The notes beneath the pieces are model-generated. The model was given only the letters and a program-made list of their open reading frames with translations. It made no database searches and was not told the DNA's origin. 64,000 nucleotides of DNA from Halieaceae bacterium (lineage in GTDB: Bacteria > Pseudomonadota > Gammaproteobacteria > Pseudomonadales > Halieaceae): positions 62,001 to 126,000 of the forward strand of contig CACOYM010000001.1 in assembly GCA_902631395.1 (NCBI GenBank), in the 5' to 3' direction. This document shows, one piece after another, positions 21,421-30,335 of this stretch (positions are counted from its first letter, which is position 1; each line of letters begins with the position of its first letter). A program made the position numbers and the translations under genes.

Positions 21421-22052
21421 CGCTGCCCTGTCGGTGGCAGAGCAACGCCGTCAAGGTAGAGCGTGCCCGCTGTGAACTGCAACCGTTCGCTGAGGTGCCA
21501 CGCAATCGCCTGCGGATAAATCTGGTGCTCTACCTGCAATACTCTCGCCGCCAGTGAATCTGCATCGTCGTCGGGCTGCACCACCACCTTTGCCTGTAAA
21601 ACAGATGGGCCGCCATCAAGTTCCCGGGTCACGTAGTGCACCGTTGCGCCGGCATGGGTATCACCCGCATCGAGGGCGCGTTGATGAGTGTTGAGGCCTG
21701 GATACAAGGGAAGCAATGAGGGGTGGATGTTGATAAGTCGGCCCGAAAAGCGCGACACAAAGGCTGGAGTCAGAATGCGCATGAAGCCAGCCAGCACAAT
21801 TAGATCGAGCGACTGATTCTCCAGCGCGCCGGCGAGGCTGGCATCGAAGGCCTCCCGGGTTGCATAAGCCTGATGGTCAATGAGAGCGATTTCGATGCCG
21901 GCATCGCGCGCTATGTCGAGCCCGCCTGAATCGGGCCGATTGCTGATAACCAGAGCAATGTCGCCGCCCAGCGCACCTGACTGGCTGGCCGATAAAATGG
22001 ACTGAAGGTTGGAGCCCCTGCCTGATAACAGCACTGCGATCCGCTTGCTCAG
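21405..22052 (-). CDS. purN: Phosphoribosylglycinamide formyltransferase 1, probable CTG start
   Basis: Transfers the formyl group of 10-formyl-THF to GAR in purine synthesis. Motifs: LLSGRGSNLQSIL phosphate loop, VLAGFMRILTPAFV, the catalytic NIHPSLLPLYPGLNTHQRAL, HYVTRELDGG. The first ATG/GTG/TTG in frame is GTG 22034, which would cut the first beta strand. Six codons earlier a CTG (22052) gives LSKRIAVLLSGRGSN, restoring the normal N-terminus, and has AGGAG six bases upstream; a stop codon two codons before it excludes anything longer. I therefore start at 22052 (215 residues). It lies 61 bases after purM in the same direction. Confidence 0.93.
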   Translation of the reverse strand: MSKRIAVLLSGRGSNLQSILSASQSGALGGDIALVISNRPDSGGLDIARDAGIEIALIDHQAYATREAFDASLAGALENQSLDLIVLAGFMRILTPAFVSRFSGRLINIHPSLLPLYPGLNTHQRALDAGDTHAGATVHYVTRELDGGPSVLQAKVVVQPDDDADSLAARVLQVEHQIYPQAIAWHLSERLQFTAGTLYLDGVALPPTGQRWESV

Positions 22053-22113
22053 AAACTACTCCTCATTGCACGCGCCATTTGTGCTGGTCATACAAGGTGG
22101 CCAATGGTTCGGG

Positions 22114-23154
22114 TCAGTAAAAGTGTACGCCCGCAACGTCTTCAGTAATGCGTCCTAACTCCCAGCTTGGCACGCCTTGCATGGCCAGTGAATCGAGTGT
22201 GGCCGATGTCGCGGATTGATCGACAGCGAGAATCATCCCGATCCCGCAATTAAAGGTTCGCATCATTTCCGTTTCTTCAATGTTGCCGCCAGCCTGTAGC
22301 CATCGGAAAACGGGCGGCAGCTGCCAGCTGTCACGGTGTATCGCAGCACCCAGGTTTGCAGGCAGTACACGGGGCAGATTTTCGAGGATGCCGCCCCCGG
22401 TAATATGCGCCATCGCTTTGATATCAACTGCTTTTTGCAGCGCCAGCAGGGGACGGTTGTAAATGATGGTGGGTGCAAGGAGTGCCTCGCCGAGGCTAAC
22501 CTCACCGCAGCCCTGATTTGTGTCTGCGCCGGTGACTTCGAGTACCTTGCGTATGAGCGAGTAGCCGTTGGAGTGTGGGCCGCTCGAGGGGAGTGCAATC
22601 AAGGCATCGGCCGGTTGAACACGGCTGCCATCGATAATATCAGCCCGTTCCACGACGCCCACACAAAAGCCCGCTAGATCGTAATCGTCATCCTCGTACA
22701 TGCCGGGCATCTCGGCTGTCTCCCCGCCAACCAGTGCGGCGCCGGCCAGCTCACAGCCTTTCCCGATACCGGTCACGACTGCAGCGGCCACGTCTACGTT
22801 TAATTTTCCAGTTGCGTAGTAATCGAGGAAGAAGAGTGGCTCCGCGCCGACGACGGCGATGTCGTTACTGCACATGGCGACAAGATCAATGCCGATCGTA
22901 TCGTGGATTCCAAGGTCCATCGCAAGCTTGAGTTTGGTGCCCACGCCATCGGTCCCCGATACCAGCACGGGTTCAGTATATCCCGGTGGGATGGCGCACA
23001 GGGCTCCAAAGCCGCCCAGTCCGGTCAAAACCTCCGGTCTGAACGTCGCTTTACTCACGGCTTTGATGCGCTCTACCAGTGCATTTCCCGCATCGATATC
23101 GACGCCCGCATCGCGATAGGTCAGTGGGGTTTCCGGGGGGGATGAGTTCGTCAT
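22114..23154 (-). CDS. purM: Phosphoribosylformylglycinamidine cyclo-ligase (AIR synthetase)
   Basis: ATP-dependent ring closure of FGAM to AIR in purine synthesis. The 346-residue product has [19 protein letters not shown] at the N-terminus, [37 protein letters not shown], and [15 protein letters not shown]. The frame stays open upstream to 23253, but ATG 23154 gives the normal PurM start, so the longer form is rejected. Head of the purM-purN-DUF3108 operon, divergent from the DUF2066 gene. Confidence 0.96.
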   Translation of the reverse strand: MTNSSPPETPLTYRDAGVDIDAGNALVERIKAVSKATFRPEVLTGLGGFGALCAIPPGYTEPVLVSGTDGVGTKLKLAMDLGIHDTIGIDLVAMCSNDIAVVGAEPLFFLDYYATGKLNVDVAAAVVTGIGKGCELAGAALVGGETAEMPGMYEDDDYDLAGFCVGVVERADIIDGSRVQPADALIALPSSGPHSNGYSLIRKVLEVTGADTNQGCGEVSLGEALLAPTIIYNRPLLALQKAVDIKAMAHITGGGILENLPRVLPANLGAAIHRDSWQLPPVFRWLQAGGNIEETEMMRTFNCGIGMILAVDQSATSATLDSLAMQGVPSWELGRITEDVAGVHFY

Positions 23155-23333
23155 GCCGTGCTCTTTGGCGGTCAAATCATGATAGTAATGCGCCGGCTTC
23201 GCGCTGGAAAGTAATGGCGACAAGATTGGCTGATAATATGGCACTTCAAGCAAGTGCTCGATTGGTGTCTGACCGGGGCAGACCTGGCGGCAAGCGAGTC
23301 ATAGTGCTCTCAAAGATGTGATAGCAGGCAGGT

Positions 23334-24416
23334 ATGAAGAAATTGAATCGCAGGAAAGGATATAGCAAATGGTTGCGCCCACTGAGCGTCATGCTGCTAC
23401 TGACCATAGCCCTCGCTGCCACTGCCTCCATGGCGATAGCTCAGCCAGCCGAAGTGGTGGTGCGAATCGAGGTGGCGGACCGCACTGATGCGACAATTGC
23501 TTCAGCGGCGCGCGAGGCTTTGCAGCAGACGCTGTTGTTACGGTCTGGTGATCGCGATTTGCTCACGCATGCTACGATCAGTGCCGCTCTCAGTAACGCG
23601 CTATCACAACTGTCGCTTTATCAGTTCGAGCAAACGGAGGGGCGTACTCGCTTTGTTGCGCACATTGATCCTGAAGTGATTGATAACTTGATTAGAGAGT
23701 CCAATGGCACGATGTGGACTGCGTCGCGACCACCAGTGCTGTTGTGGCTGGTGGTGGACGATATTGGGGGCCGTCGCTTTGGTAATACCGATATCGAGCA
23801 GCCGCTGTGGTCAGCAATGAGCGAGACGTTTGATAGCTTGGGCGTCGATCTGCGCAGGCCACTTTACGATCTCTCTGACACCCTGTTGTTGTCTCCGCAA
23901 ACCCTTTGGAACGCAGAGTTCGGTCCGATTCTTGAGGCTGCCGAGCGTTACGGGATGACGCATCTCCTCATTGGAAAGTTGATTCGCCTCAGTAGCGGTG
24001 GAACCATCGCTGAGTGGCGTTATCGGGACACCACGACTGAGCAGTCCGTTTCGGTTCAGGCGGTGTCTAAGAAGGCGGTTATCGAGCCTGCGATTGCGCT
24101 GGTGATGGCAGAGATGCGTCGGCAGTACGCCGTAGCGCTGACGCAGCAGAGCGCACAAGAAGTACTAAGGGTACGAATCCGCAATGTCATTAGTCGCGAA
24201 GATTACCGTGCGGTGACCGAGGCGATGAACTCATTGCCCACATTGGACCGCGTTAGGCCGGTCGCGGTCGAGGGCGACACGCTCACGCTTGAGTTGACGG
24301 GTGCGGGCGACGCGGAGACCCTGTCGCGCCTGATGACCCCGCTGGCTCGGCTCACATGGATTGAGGATGACCTCGGCACCGATAAGGGGGTGGTGTTACG
24401 TTGGGAATCGCTGTGA
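23334..24416 (+). CDS. DUF2066 family exported protein
   Basis: The product is 360 residues with a long basic N-terminus (KKLNRRKGYSKWLRP) and a signal segment to about residue 36 (AIAQPAEV). The mature part fits DUF2066: EVADRTDATIASAAREALQQTLLLRSGDRDLL, PPVLLWLVVDDIGGRR, YGMTHLLIGKL, EWRYRD. The biochemical role is not known. It is found between purM and hda in Pseudomonas too, which supports the identification. Confidence 0.8.
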   Translation: MKKLNRRKGYSKWLRPLSVMLLLTIALAATASMAIAQPAEVVVRIEVADRTDATIASAAREALQQTLLLRSGDRDLLTHATISAALSNALSQLSLYQFEQTEGRTRFVAHIDPEVIDNLIRESNGTMWTASRPPVLLWLVVDDIGGRRFGNTDIEQPLWSAMSETFDSLGVDLRRPLYDLSDTLLLSPQTLWNAEFGPILEAAERYGMTHLLIGKLIRLSSGGTIAEWRYRDTTTEQSVSVQAVSKKAVIEPAIALVMAEMRRQYAVALTQQSAQEVLRVRIRNVISREDYRAVTEAMNSLPTLDRVRPVAVEGDTLTLELTGAGDAETLSRLMTPLARLTWIEDDLGTDKGVVLRWESL

Positions 24417-24447
24417 CGAACATTGCGTCCCCGAAGGACAAACCCTC

Positions 24448-25155
24448 ATGACAACGCCATCTGGGCAAATACCGCTACTGATGCGGCAGGAAGATCTCGC
24501 CACCTGGGACAATTGGTTGCATCGCAAGGAGACCTTGACGCTGGAGTCGCTGCTGACCGAAAGCAATACCCCGGGTAACGGGGCCTATATCTGGGGCACC
24601 TCAGGTATGGGTAAGAGTCATATTCTGCAGGCCTGCTGTGACCTTCAGGGGGAGGAAGCACGATACTTCCCCCTGCGGGATTTTGTGGTTTACCCGCCGG
24701 AGCAGGTATTGGCAGGCGCAGAGTCGTCGCGTGTCATTGCACTAGACGATGTCGACGCGATGGACGGCCATTTCGACTGGCAGGAGGCGCTATTTGGCTT
24801 CTTCAACCTGTGCCACGAGTTGGGAAGCCGTTTGCTAGTGACGGCGAGTAAGGGACCGCAGGGACTGGCTGGGGTCTTGCCTGATTTGCGTTCTCGTCTC
24901 AGCAGCTTGCCCGTGTTTCAGATACCGCGATTTGATGAGGGGCAGGTCGCACAGCTGCTAACGTTACGTGGCAATTTGGCCGGGCTCCAATTGTCCGAAG
25001 AGGTCGTGCGCTACTGCGCAGTCCGATTGAGGCGAAACCCGCGGTTGGTGGTCAGCTTTATTGATGAATTGGACAAGCTTAGCCTGGCTCAGCGGCGTGC
25101 AGTCACCGTGCCTTTCATCAGGGGGTCTGGGTTGCTTCATCCGTCGTTTGATTGA
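24448..25155 (+). CDS. hda: DnaA regulatory inactivator Hda
   Basis: Hda is a small AAA+ protein (235 residues) that, with the DNA-loaded beta clamp, stimulates DnaA-ATP hydrolysis to stop re-initiation. It shows a near N-terminal clamp-binding-type QIPLLM (about residues 6-11, compare E. coli QLSLPL), Walker A GTSGMGKSH, Walker B IALDDVDAM, sensor 1 LLVTASKGP, the arginine finger region LPDLRSRLSS, and sensor 2 LRRNPRLV. ATG 24448 is preceded by AAGGA. It follows the DUF2066 gene and its 3' end overlaps the convergent transporter gene by 38 bases. Confidence 0.92.
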   Translation: MTTPSGQIPLLMRQEDLATWDNWLHRKETLTLESLLTESNTPGNGAYIWGTSGMGKSHILQACCDLQGEEARYFPLRDFVVYPPEQVLAGAESSRVIALDDVDAMDGHFDWQEALFGFFNLCHELGSRLLVTASKGPQGLAGVLPDLRSRLSSLPVFQIPRFDEGQVAQLLTLRGNLAGLQLSEEVVRYCAVRLRRNPRLVVSFIDELDKLSLAQRRAVTVPFIRGSGLLHPSFD

Positions 25156-25954
25156 CGGCGTACTCGCCGGGTGCCAGCTGAAGGTACTCTCGCAGCCAAT
25201 GCACGGCGAGGTAGAGAGGTAGTGTGTCGATAAGGGCGCAGAGCGCTTTGAAGGCATAGTTACTCCCCACTAGGGTCATCAGCGCTGCCACGGCGATATC
25301 CCCGGCTAGGAATGCGGCGCCAAAGGTCACGGTGACGACCATTACAGAGTCGACCAGTTGGCTAAGCAGGGTGCTGAAATTGTTCCGCAACCACAGATGC
25401 TTACCCTTCGTGATCCGTTTCCAGAAGTGGTAGAGCTGCACGTCACAGTACTGGGCCGCGATGTAGGCGAGCATAGACGCGAAAACGGCTCCCGAGGTTG
25501 TGGCATAAATCAGCTGGAATAGACCGACCTCAGATTCTGCGACAGTCCCGTTGGGGAGCGTAACGGGTGCAGCAAGCTGCAGCACCTGCCAAGGCGGCAT
25601 CATGGTCTGGGGAACGGCTGGAGCGGTCGCTCCCAGAGTCAAAACGCCCAGGATTAAAAAGTTGATCGCTAGGCCGACGCTGACGAGGAAGTTAGCGCGA
25701 CTTCTGCCATAGAGTTCACTGATGAGATCGGTACAGAGGAACGTAAGAGGGTATGGCAACACGCCGACCGCCAGAGCGAGGGGGCCGAGCTGAATGAACC
25801 GCGTGATACCCACGACATTCAGCAAGGTCATGGCAGACAAAAATATGCCCGCCAGAACCAAAAAGGTTCGTTCTCGCCGTTCAGTAATCAGCTCTGGCGA
25901 CAGGGGCACATCAATGCTCGACTTGTCCCAGATTGCCATGAACGACTGAACCAT
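25118..25954 (-). CDS. Queuosine precursor transporter (VUT/YhhQ family)
   Basis: The product is a polytopic inner-membrane protein of 278 residues with six or more helices. Family features are LLNVVGITRF, LPYPLTFLCTDLISELYGRSRAN (the strongly conserved FLCTDLISE.YG block, about residues 67-89), IYATTSGAVFASMLAYIAAQYCDVQLYHFWK and LSQLVDSVMVVTVTFG. YhhQ members take up 7-cyano-7-deazaguanine or its precursor. The loop between helices 3 and 4 is longer than in E. coli YhhQ. The start overlaps the SDR gene; ATG 25939 is an alternative. Confidence 0.85.
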   Translation of the reverse strand: MVQSFMAIWDKSSIDVPLSPELITERRERTFLVLAGIFLSAMTLLNVVGITRFIQLGPLALAVGVLPYPLTFLCTDLISELYGRSRANFLVSVGLAINFLILGVLTLGATAPAVPQTMMPPWQVLQLAAPVTLPNGTVAESEVGLFQLIYATTSGAVFASMLAYIAAQYCDVQLYHFWKRITKGKHLWLRNNFSTLLSQLVDSVMVVTVTFGAAFLAGDIAVAALMTLVGSNYAFKALCALIDTLPLYLAVHWLREYLQLAPGEYAVNQTTDEATQTP

Positions 25955-26621
25955 TAACGACAGGGTTGTGGTGCGCCCAAAAAATCATGTCAGCGATTTC
26001 TTCAGGCGCAACGAGTCGACCGAAGCTATTCATAGTGCCGAGATGATCAAGAACACTCTCGTCGTGGCCGACATGCCGGCGCAGCATTGAAGTATCGGTG
26101 AATCCTGGGCAGATCATTGCGGTGTGGATACCCCTTCCCATGAGGTCTTGACAGGTGGCACGCATTATCCCCAGTTGCGCATGTTTGCTAACGATGTAAC
26201 TAAATGCACCCGCGACGCCTTTCTCAGACAGCGTTGAGCCAATGTAGAGAACGCTGGAGTGTTCGGGCATTTTGGGAAGCAAGGCGCGATTAAGCGTGTT
26301 GATTCCGACCACGTTGACTGCCAGAACCTGCCGGAGGTTGTCATCTTCAGTGGTATCGCAGCGATCCTTCAGCATCAGCGCCGCGTTGTGGACCAGGCAG
26401 ATGGGAGAGTCCTCATGGCTCGCGAGACGCTCTATGAGCCGCTCACAGGTGCTCGCTACTGAGGATTCATCGGTGAAGTCGGTAGGGAGGGTGTCTACGC
26501 CGGCTACCGGACAGGTTCTACGTGAGATATTGATCACGGTGTCGCCATTGTCCACAAATCGGCTGGCAGCGGCGGCGCCGATGCCTGAGCTGGCACCTGT
26601 CAGGATCGCAATTAAATTCAT
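25911..26621 (-). CDS. Short-chain dehydrogenase/reductase, possibly pteridine-related
   Basis: An NAD(P)-dependent classical SDR of 236 residues. The cofactor loop is TGASSGIGAAA (about residues 8-18), with VHNAAL (NNAG equivalent), the active-site serine in LYIGSTLSEKG, and YIVSKHA (YxxxK). A longer frame upstream to 26762 carries no SDR sequence, and ATG 26621 gives the normal short N-terminus. It lies back to back with a pterin-synthase-like gene across a 159-base divergent region, which suggests that the substrate is a pterin, as for sepiapterin or dihydromonapterin reductases. That is inference from context only. Confidence 0.8.
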   Translation of the reverse strand: MNLIAILTGASSGIGAAAASRFVDNGDTVINISRRTCPVAGVDTLPTDFTDESSVASTCERLIERLASHEDSPICLVHNAALMLKDRCDTTEDDNLRQVLAVNVVGINTLNRALLPKMPEHSSVLYIGSTLSEKGVAGAFSYIVSKHAQLGIMRATCQDLMGRGIHTAMICPGFTDTSMLRRHVGHDESVLDHLGTMNSFGRLVAPEEIADMIFWAHHNPVVNGSVVHGNLGQVEH

Positions 26622-26780
26622 GTTGTGTCCGATAGCTGCATTGCAGTAAGACAGGGTACTGCAGCCAAGGACCGCGGTCACGGTTCCGCGGCGGAAACAT
26701 GCACCTGATCCGGCTTGTAGGACTTGCCGTAAGTCATCGCTTCCCACACCATTGAGGGCCACCGCCCGCAGGTACTAGCT

Positions 26781-27263
26781 ATGACTCAGCTCGCCACCTT
26801 GCATATTGATAAGCAGGCGCACAAATTTTCAGCCGCCCATTTCACAATTTTCTCTGAAACCGAGCGGGAACGACTCCACGGCCATAATTACGGCGTGTCG
26901 GCGCGCATCGTGGCGGAGATGGGTGAAAACGGATTCTCGGCTGACTATAACGTATACAAGCGGTGTTTAAAGCGAGTTTGCGATGCCCACGACGAGTACA
27001 TGTTGCTGCCGGGTAACTCGCCGTGGTTGGCTGTGGTCACAGAGGAAGGCGAGTATCACGCGACATTTGCGGGGAAAACGCTCCGATTTCCGGTCGATGA
27101 GACGCTGCTGCTACCGATCGTCAACATCACGGTCGAGGCGTTAGCGCATTACCTGCTCAAGCTCGTGCTGGCTGAGTCCTCGCTGGGAGAACTCGTTGAG
27201 TTTGAACTCTTCGTCTCATCAGGGGACGGGCAGGTGGGTTCAGCGTGCTGGCGAGCCGCCTAA
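26781..27263 (+). CDS. 6-pyruvoyl-tetrahydropterin synthase/QueD family protein with ExxHGH motif
   Basis: The product is a T-fold enzyme of 160 residues. Zinc ligands are visible as HKFSAAHF and LHGHNYG. The catalytic cysteine of QueD and ordinary PTPS (CxxxHGH) is absent: the sequence is TERERLHGHNY, with Arg where Cys is expected and Glu giving ExxHGH. That motif marks PTPS-III, a type known to replace dihydroneopterin aldolase in folate synthesis. The later acid/base segment is ADYNVYKRCLKRVCDAHDEYML and the purine-binding glutamate is probably in FELFVSSGDGQVG. It should act on a dihydroneopterin-type substrate; the reaction is not proven. A terminator follows at 27417. Confidence 0.85.
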   Translation: MTQLATLHIDKQAHKFSAAHFTIFSETERERLHGHNYGVSARIVAEMGENGFSADYNVYKRCLKRVCDAHDEYMLLPGNSPWLAVVTEEGEYHATFAGKTLRFPVDETLLLPIVNITVEALAHYLLKLVLAESSLGELVEFELFVSSGDGQVGSACWRAA

Positions 27264-27416
27264 AAAACTTCCACTTTCTTGGAACTTTTCTCTGAAGTCT
27301 TTGTCAAATGGTTAGTTGTTGAGATGGCGTTGTCTACGGGGACCTCGCAAGGGAAACGTCTGAGCAGCGGGGGACTTTTAACATAGTCCCTCCCCGTCTT
27401 GAGTGGCTCCTTCATT

Positions 27417-27444
27417 GCCGGCTGTGTGACAGCCGGCTTTTTTT
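27417..27444 (+). terminator. rho-independent terminator downstream of the pterin-synthase-like gene
   Basis: A nine-pair stem, GCCGGCTGT with ACAGCCGGC around a GTG loop (27417-27437), is followed by seven T. The rest of the 292-base gap before the thioredoxin gene holds nothing I can name. Confidence 0.9.
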
Positions 27445-27555
27445 GCTTAGGTGTTTGCCCCGTTTCTTTGCCAAGACCGGATGCCCAAGAGTTCTCCCCA
27501 GCAGCTGCGTGCGGCGCCGAGTGATCGGTTGAAAATTGTCCGACCAATCGACGGC

Positions 27556-27978
27556 TCAAAGCCGGCGCACTTCCAACAGGTTCAATAAACTCTCCTGAGT
27601 CTGGGGCCCTATCAATGTGTCAGTGACGATACCCTCCGGGTTGATTAGCAGCGTAGTCGGGAGCACGCGGGGTCGCTCAACACCGAGGTCGGGGCCCGGA
27701 TCCTGCTCGAGCAGCTCAAAAGTGATACCCAGCTCAGCTGCTTGTTGAATCAGCGCTTCGCCCTGTTGACCGTCGTAGTTGACGGCAAAAACCGTCAGCG
27801 CTGAATTATGGTGCAGCGCGTTGAGCTCAGGGATTTCCTCCCGACACGGATCACACCAAATCGCCCAATAGTTCACCACCCGCCAATCCCCGGCGTTAGG
27901 CAATGCGGTGTCATTTTGTCCACAGCCTGCCAGCACCAGTAACAGCGCGCTTAAGCATGCTAGATGGGGGGTGTTCAC
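27556..27978 (-). CDS. TlpA-like thioredoxin lipoprotein
   Basis: The product is 140 residues. The signal peptide ends in a lipobox (LLVLAGC, Cys19), so the protein is a membrane-anchored periplasmic lipoprotein. A thioredoxin fold follows, with the active site WAIWCDPCREEIPELN (about residues 38-53) and the cis-proline in VLPTTLLIN. Likely a thiol-disulfide reductase of the TlpA/ResA group; its partner is unknown. Its start overlaps the stop of the yihY remnant by 4 bases. A similar thioredoxin lies near rbn/yihY and wrbA in Pseudomonas. Confidence 0.85.
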   Translation of the reverse strand: MNTPHLACLSALLLVLAGCGQNDTALPNAGDWRVVNYWAIWCDPCREEIPELNALHHNSALTVFAVNYDGQQGEALIQQAAELGITFELLEQDPGPDLGVERPRVLPTTLLINPEGIVTDTLIGPQTQESLLNLLEVRRL

Positions 27979-29150
27979 TTTGATTCGCCCCCGGTAAACA
28001 GGATTGCCAACGGAGTATCTAAGGCCATTTCTTCTTGATCACGTGTTATGCGGAGCAGATTAAACGCCTGCCTCTGCCGATTCAATTGCTCAGAAAGCTG
28101 GTTGTATTTCGGCTCGGCGCGAATTACGGCAACCAGCATCGCGTGGCTAATTTCGTGCAGATCTCTGCTAAGAAGATTTTGGCCGCGGTCCAGGCATATT
28201 AGCCACTTAGCTTCAATGAGAATGCCGCGGATACGCCGCCAAGCGTCGGCATCGATGCGACCCCTCAATACCTCTTTTGAACCTATGATCTCAACCTCGG
28301 CAAAACCTTGGCCTTGCTGCTGCGCCCTCCAAAACAGATACCAAATATCGAGCGCTCTCACGAGAGGTGGAGTCTGTTTCTGCTCGCTTGTTTGATTGGC
28401 CGACAGGCCGTGCAAAAAAAGCGGTAATGCAGCAAAGGCGCCGTAGACCAGAGCTTAGCTGGATTCTGCCATCACCTCGGTGGACACCATCCGCGCCACA
28501 CTGAGAGTGCTGACGGCAAATACGCCACCGATCAGGGTATGACGGAACGGCACCTGATAGTTGGGCACAATGGCATGAAGGCCTGTTATTCCACTTGCGC
28601 TGATCGTGAAAGGCAGCAAGCTAATCAGTATCTACCTCAAGCCAAATAATTGAATTTCACCCCAATCGGTGGTCGCCGCAAAAAGATACGCGGGTAAACC
28701 TGAGCCTAAACCGATCGAAGCGGGGCCCAGATGCAGTACCGCCCAGTAGAGGAGTAAGCTCTTTAGCGGCCTGCGATTGGCGCGGTTACGCCAGATGTCG
28801 CTCAGAACTCTCTCACCGTTGCGAGGCATCAGGATCGTGGTGATCAACATAATGCCGATGTCGGGTACCGTTAGTGAGCGCGTCTGTCCGATAAACTTTG
28901 AAAGGTAATGCATTACTCGAGTGGAACTCTCAGGAAGTAAAAACTGCAGGGGAGAGTCATACAGCTTAGCCTCAATATTACCCGCTGCCGGCAGTACCGA
29001 GGCGATAGAGGCGTCACAGTAAGGATTGGTACGAGGGTGAAAAGATTAACAACAGTCAGTTCAGCTACATTCGCGTTGAGACGATCTTCAACAAAGCGGT
29101 ATGAGAGATATCGTAGCTGCAGGCTCGCATGTTGAAGTGAGGGATGCGTT
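27975..29150 (-). pseudogene. yihY: Decayed YihY/BrkB-family membrane protein gene
   Basis: Read on the minus strand, all parts of a YihY protein with a C-terminal winged-helix domain can be found, but broken. The N-terminal part (YRFVEDRLNANVAELTVV, LFTLVPILTVT) is in one frame down to about 29010. The frame then shifts to ASVLPAAGNIEAKLYDSPLQ, ERVLSDIWRNRANRRPLK and LLLYWAVLHLGP. In-frame stops interrupt at 28634-28632 (TAG) and 28457-28455 (TAA). About 18 residues of the last helix are missing near 28420. The C-terminal domain (VRALDIWYLFWRAQQQGQG to the end, 146 residues open) is intact. No start codon is visible at the 5' end. Confidence 0.85.
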
Positions 29151-29213
29151 ACTATACAGAGGCAGCCTCCCGGTATTCGCTACAAATGCCACTCACCGTA
29201 ACGCGGTGTTTGA

Positions 29214-29837
<624 letters not shown>

Positions 29838-29844
29838 CAGGATT

Positions 29845-30213
29845 ATGAAGCAATTCGTGCAACGCGGTGCCCTAACTGAATCCATGTGGTGGATCATGTG
29901 GGTCACGTGGCTATCATTTTTGGTTCAGCAGGCCGCAGATGTGGAAAGATTCTCCGGAACGGTGGCGCTAGTTGGTTTGCGTTGTTTGCCTCTCGCGCTG
30001 TTTATTTGGTTTGCTGTCCGCGACAACCTGCGCCTGCTGATCTGGCACGAGGTGGCGCTGTTGTTTTATTTCATCTCAGCCGTCGAAGCGGCCTTTGCCT
30101 ATCAGGCGGATGTGCTGTCTATAGTGGGACTTGGCCTCGTAACGGGGCAATTTACGGTGTGTATGTTGTATATCCGGTATCGAGGTCGCGAGGTGCGGGC
30201 GGCGACCACCTGA
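29845..30213 (+). CDS. DUF2069 family small membrane protein
   Basis: The product is 122 residues with four hydrophobic segments (WWIMWVTWLSFLVQQ, LVGLRCLPLALFIWFAV, VALLFYFISAVEAAFAY, VLSIVGLGLVTGQFTVCMLYI). This length and helix pattern, with CLPLALF and the position after wrbA, fit DUF2069, whose function is unknown. ATG 29845 has AGGA upstream; the longer frame lies inside wrbA and is rejected. Confidence 0.78.
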   Translation: MKQFVQRGALTESMWWIMWVTWLSFLVQQAADVERFSGTVALVGLRCLPLALFIWFAVRDNLRLLIWHEVALLFYFISAVEAAFAYQADVLSIVGLGLVTGQFTVCMLYIRYRGREVRAATT

Positions 30214-30335
30214 TTCACCGCGATGGAATCGACCACACTGACGTTGTACCAGTGTTATTTCGCCGAGCAATCAGAGACATACCCGATATCAGCACGATTG
30301 TGTATCGCGAAAGTAAAGAGTGTAAGGAATAGATC

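Noticed and set aside
22114-23253. Longer purM start at 23253
   Set aside because: The extra 33 residues do not match PurM proteins, whose N-terminus fits ATG 23154.
27260-27559. A 99-codon minus-strand frame after the thioredoxin gene
   Set aside because: It contains the strong plus-strand terminator at 27417-27444, has low-complexity composition and no family features.
27975-28415. A separate 146-codon cytoplasmic protein gene
   Set aside because: It is the C-terminal domain of the decayed yihY, in frame with upstream sequence except for stop codons; it could still be translated from TTG 28415 but I do not call it a gene.
28632-28913. A separate 93-codon membrane protein gene
   Set aside because: It is the middle part of the yihY pseudogene, continuous in sequence with the parts on either side.
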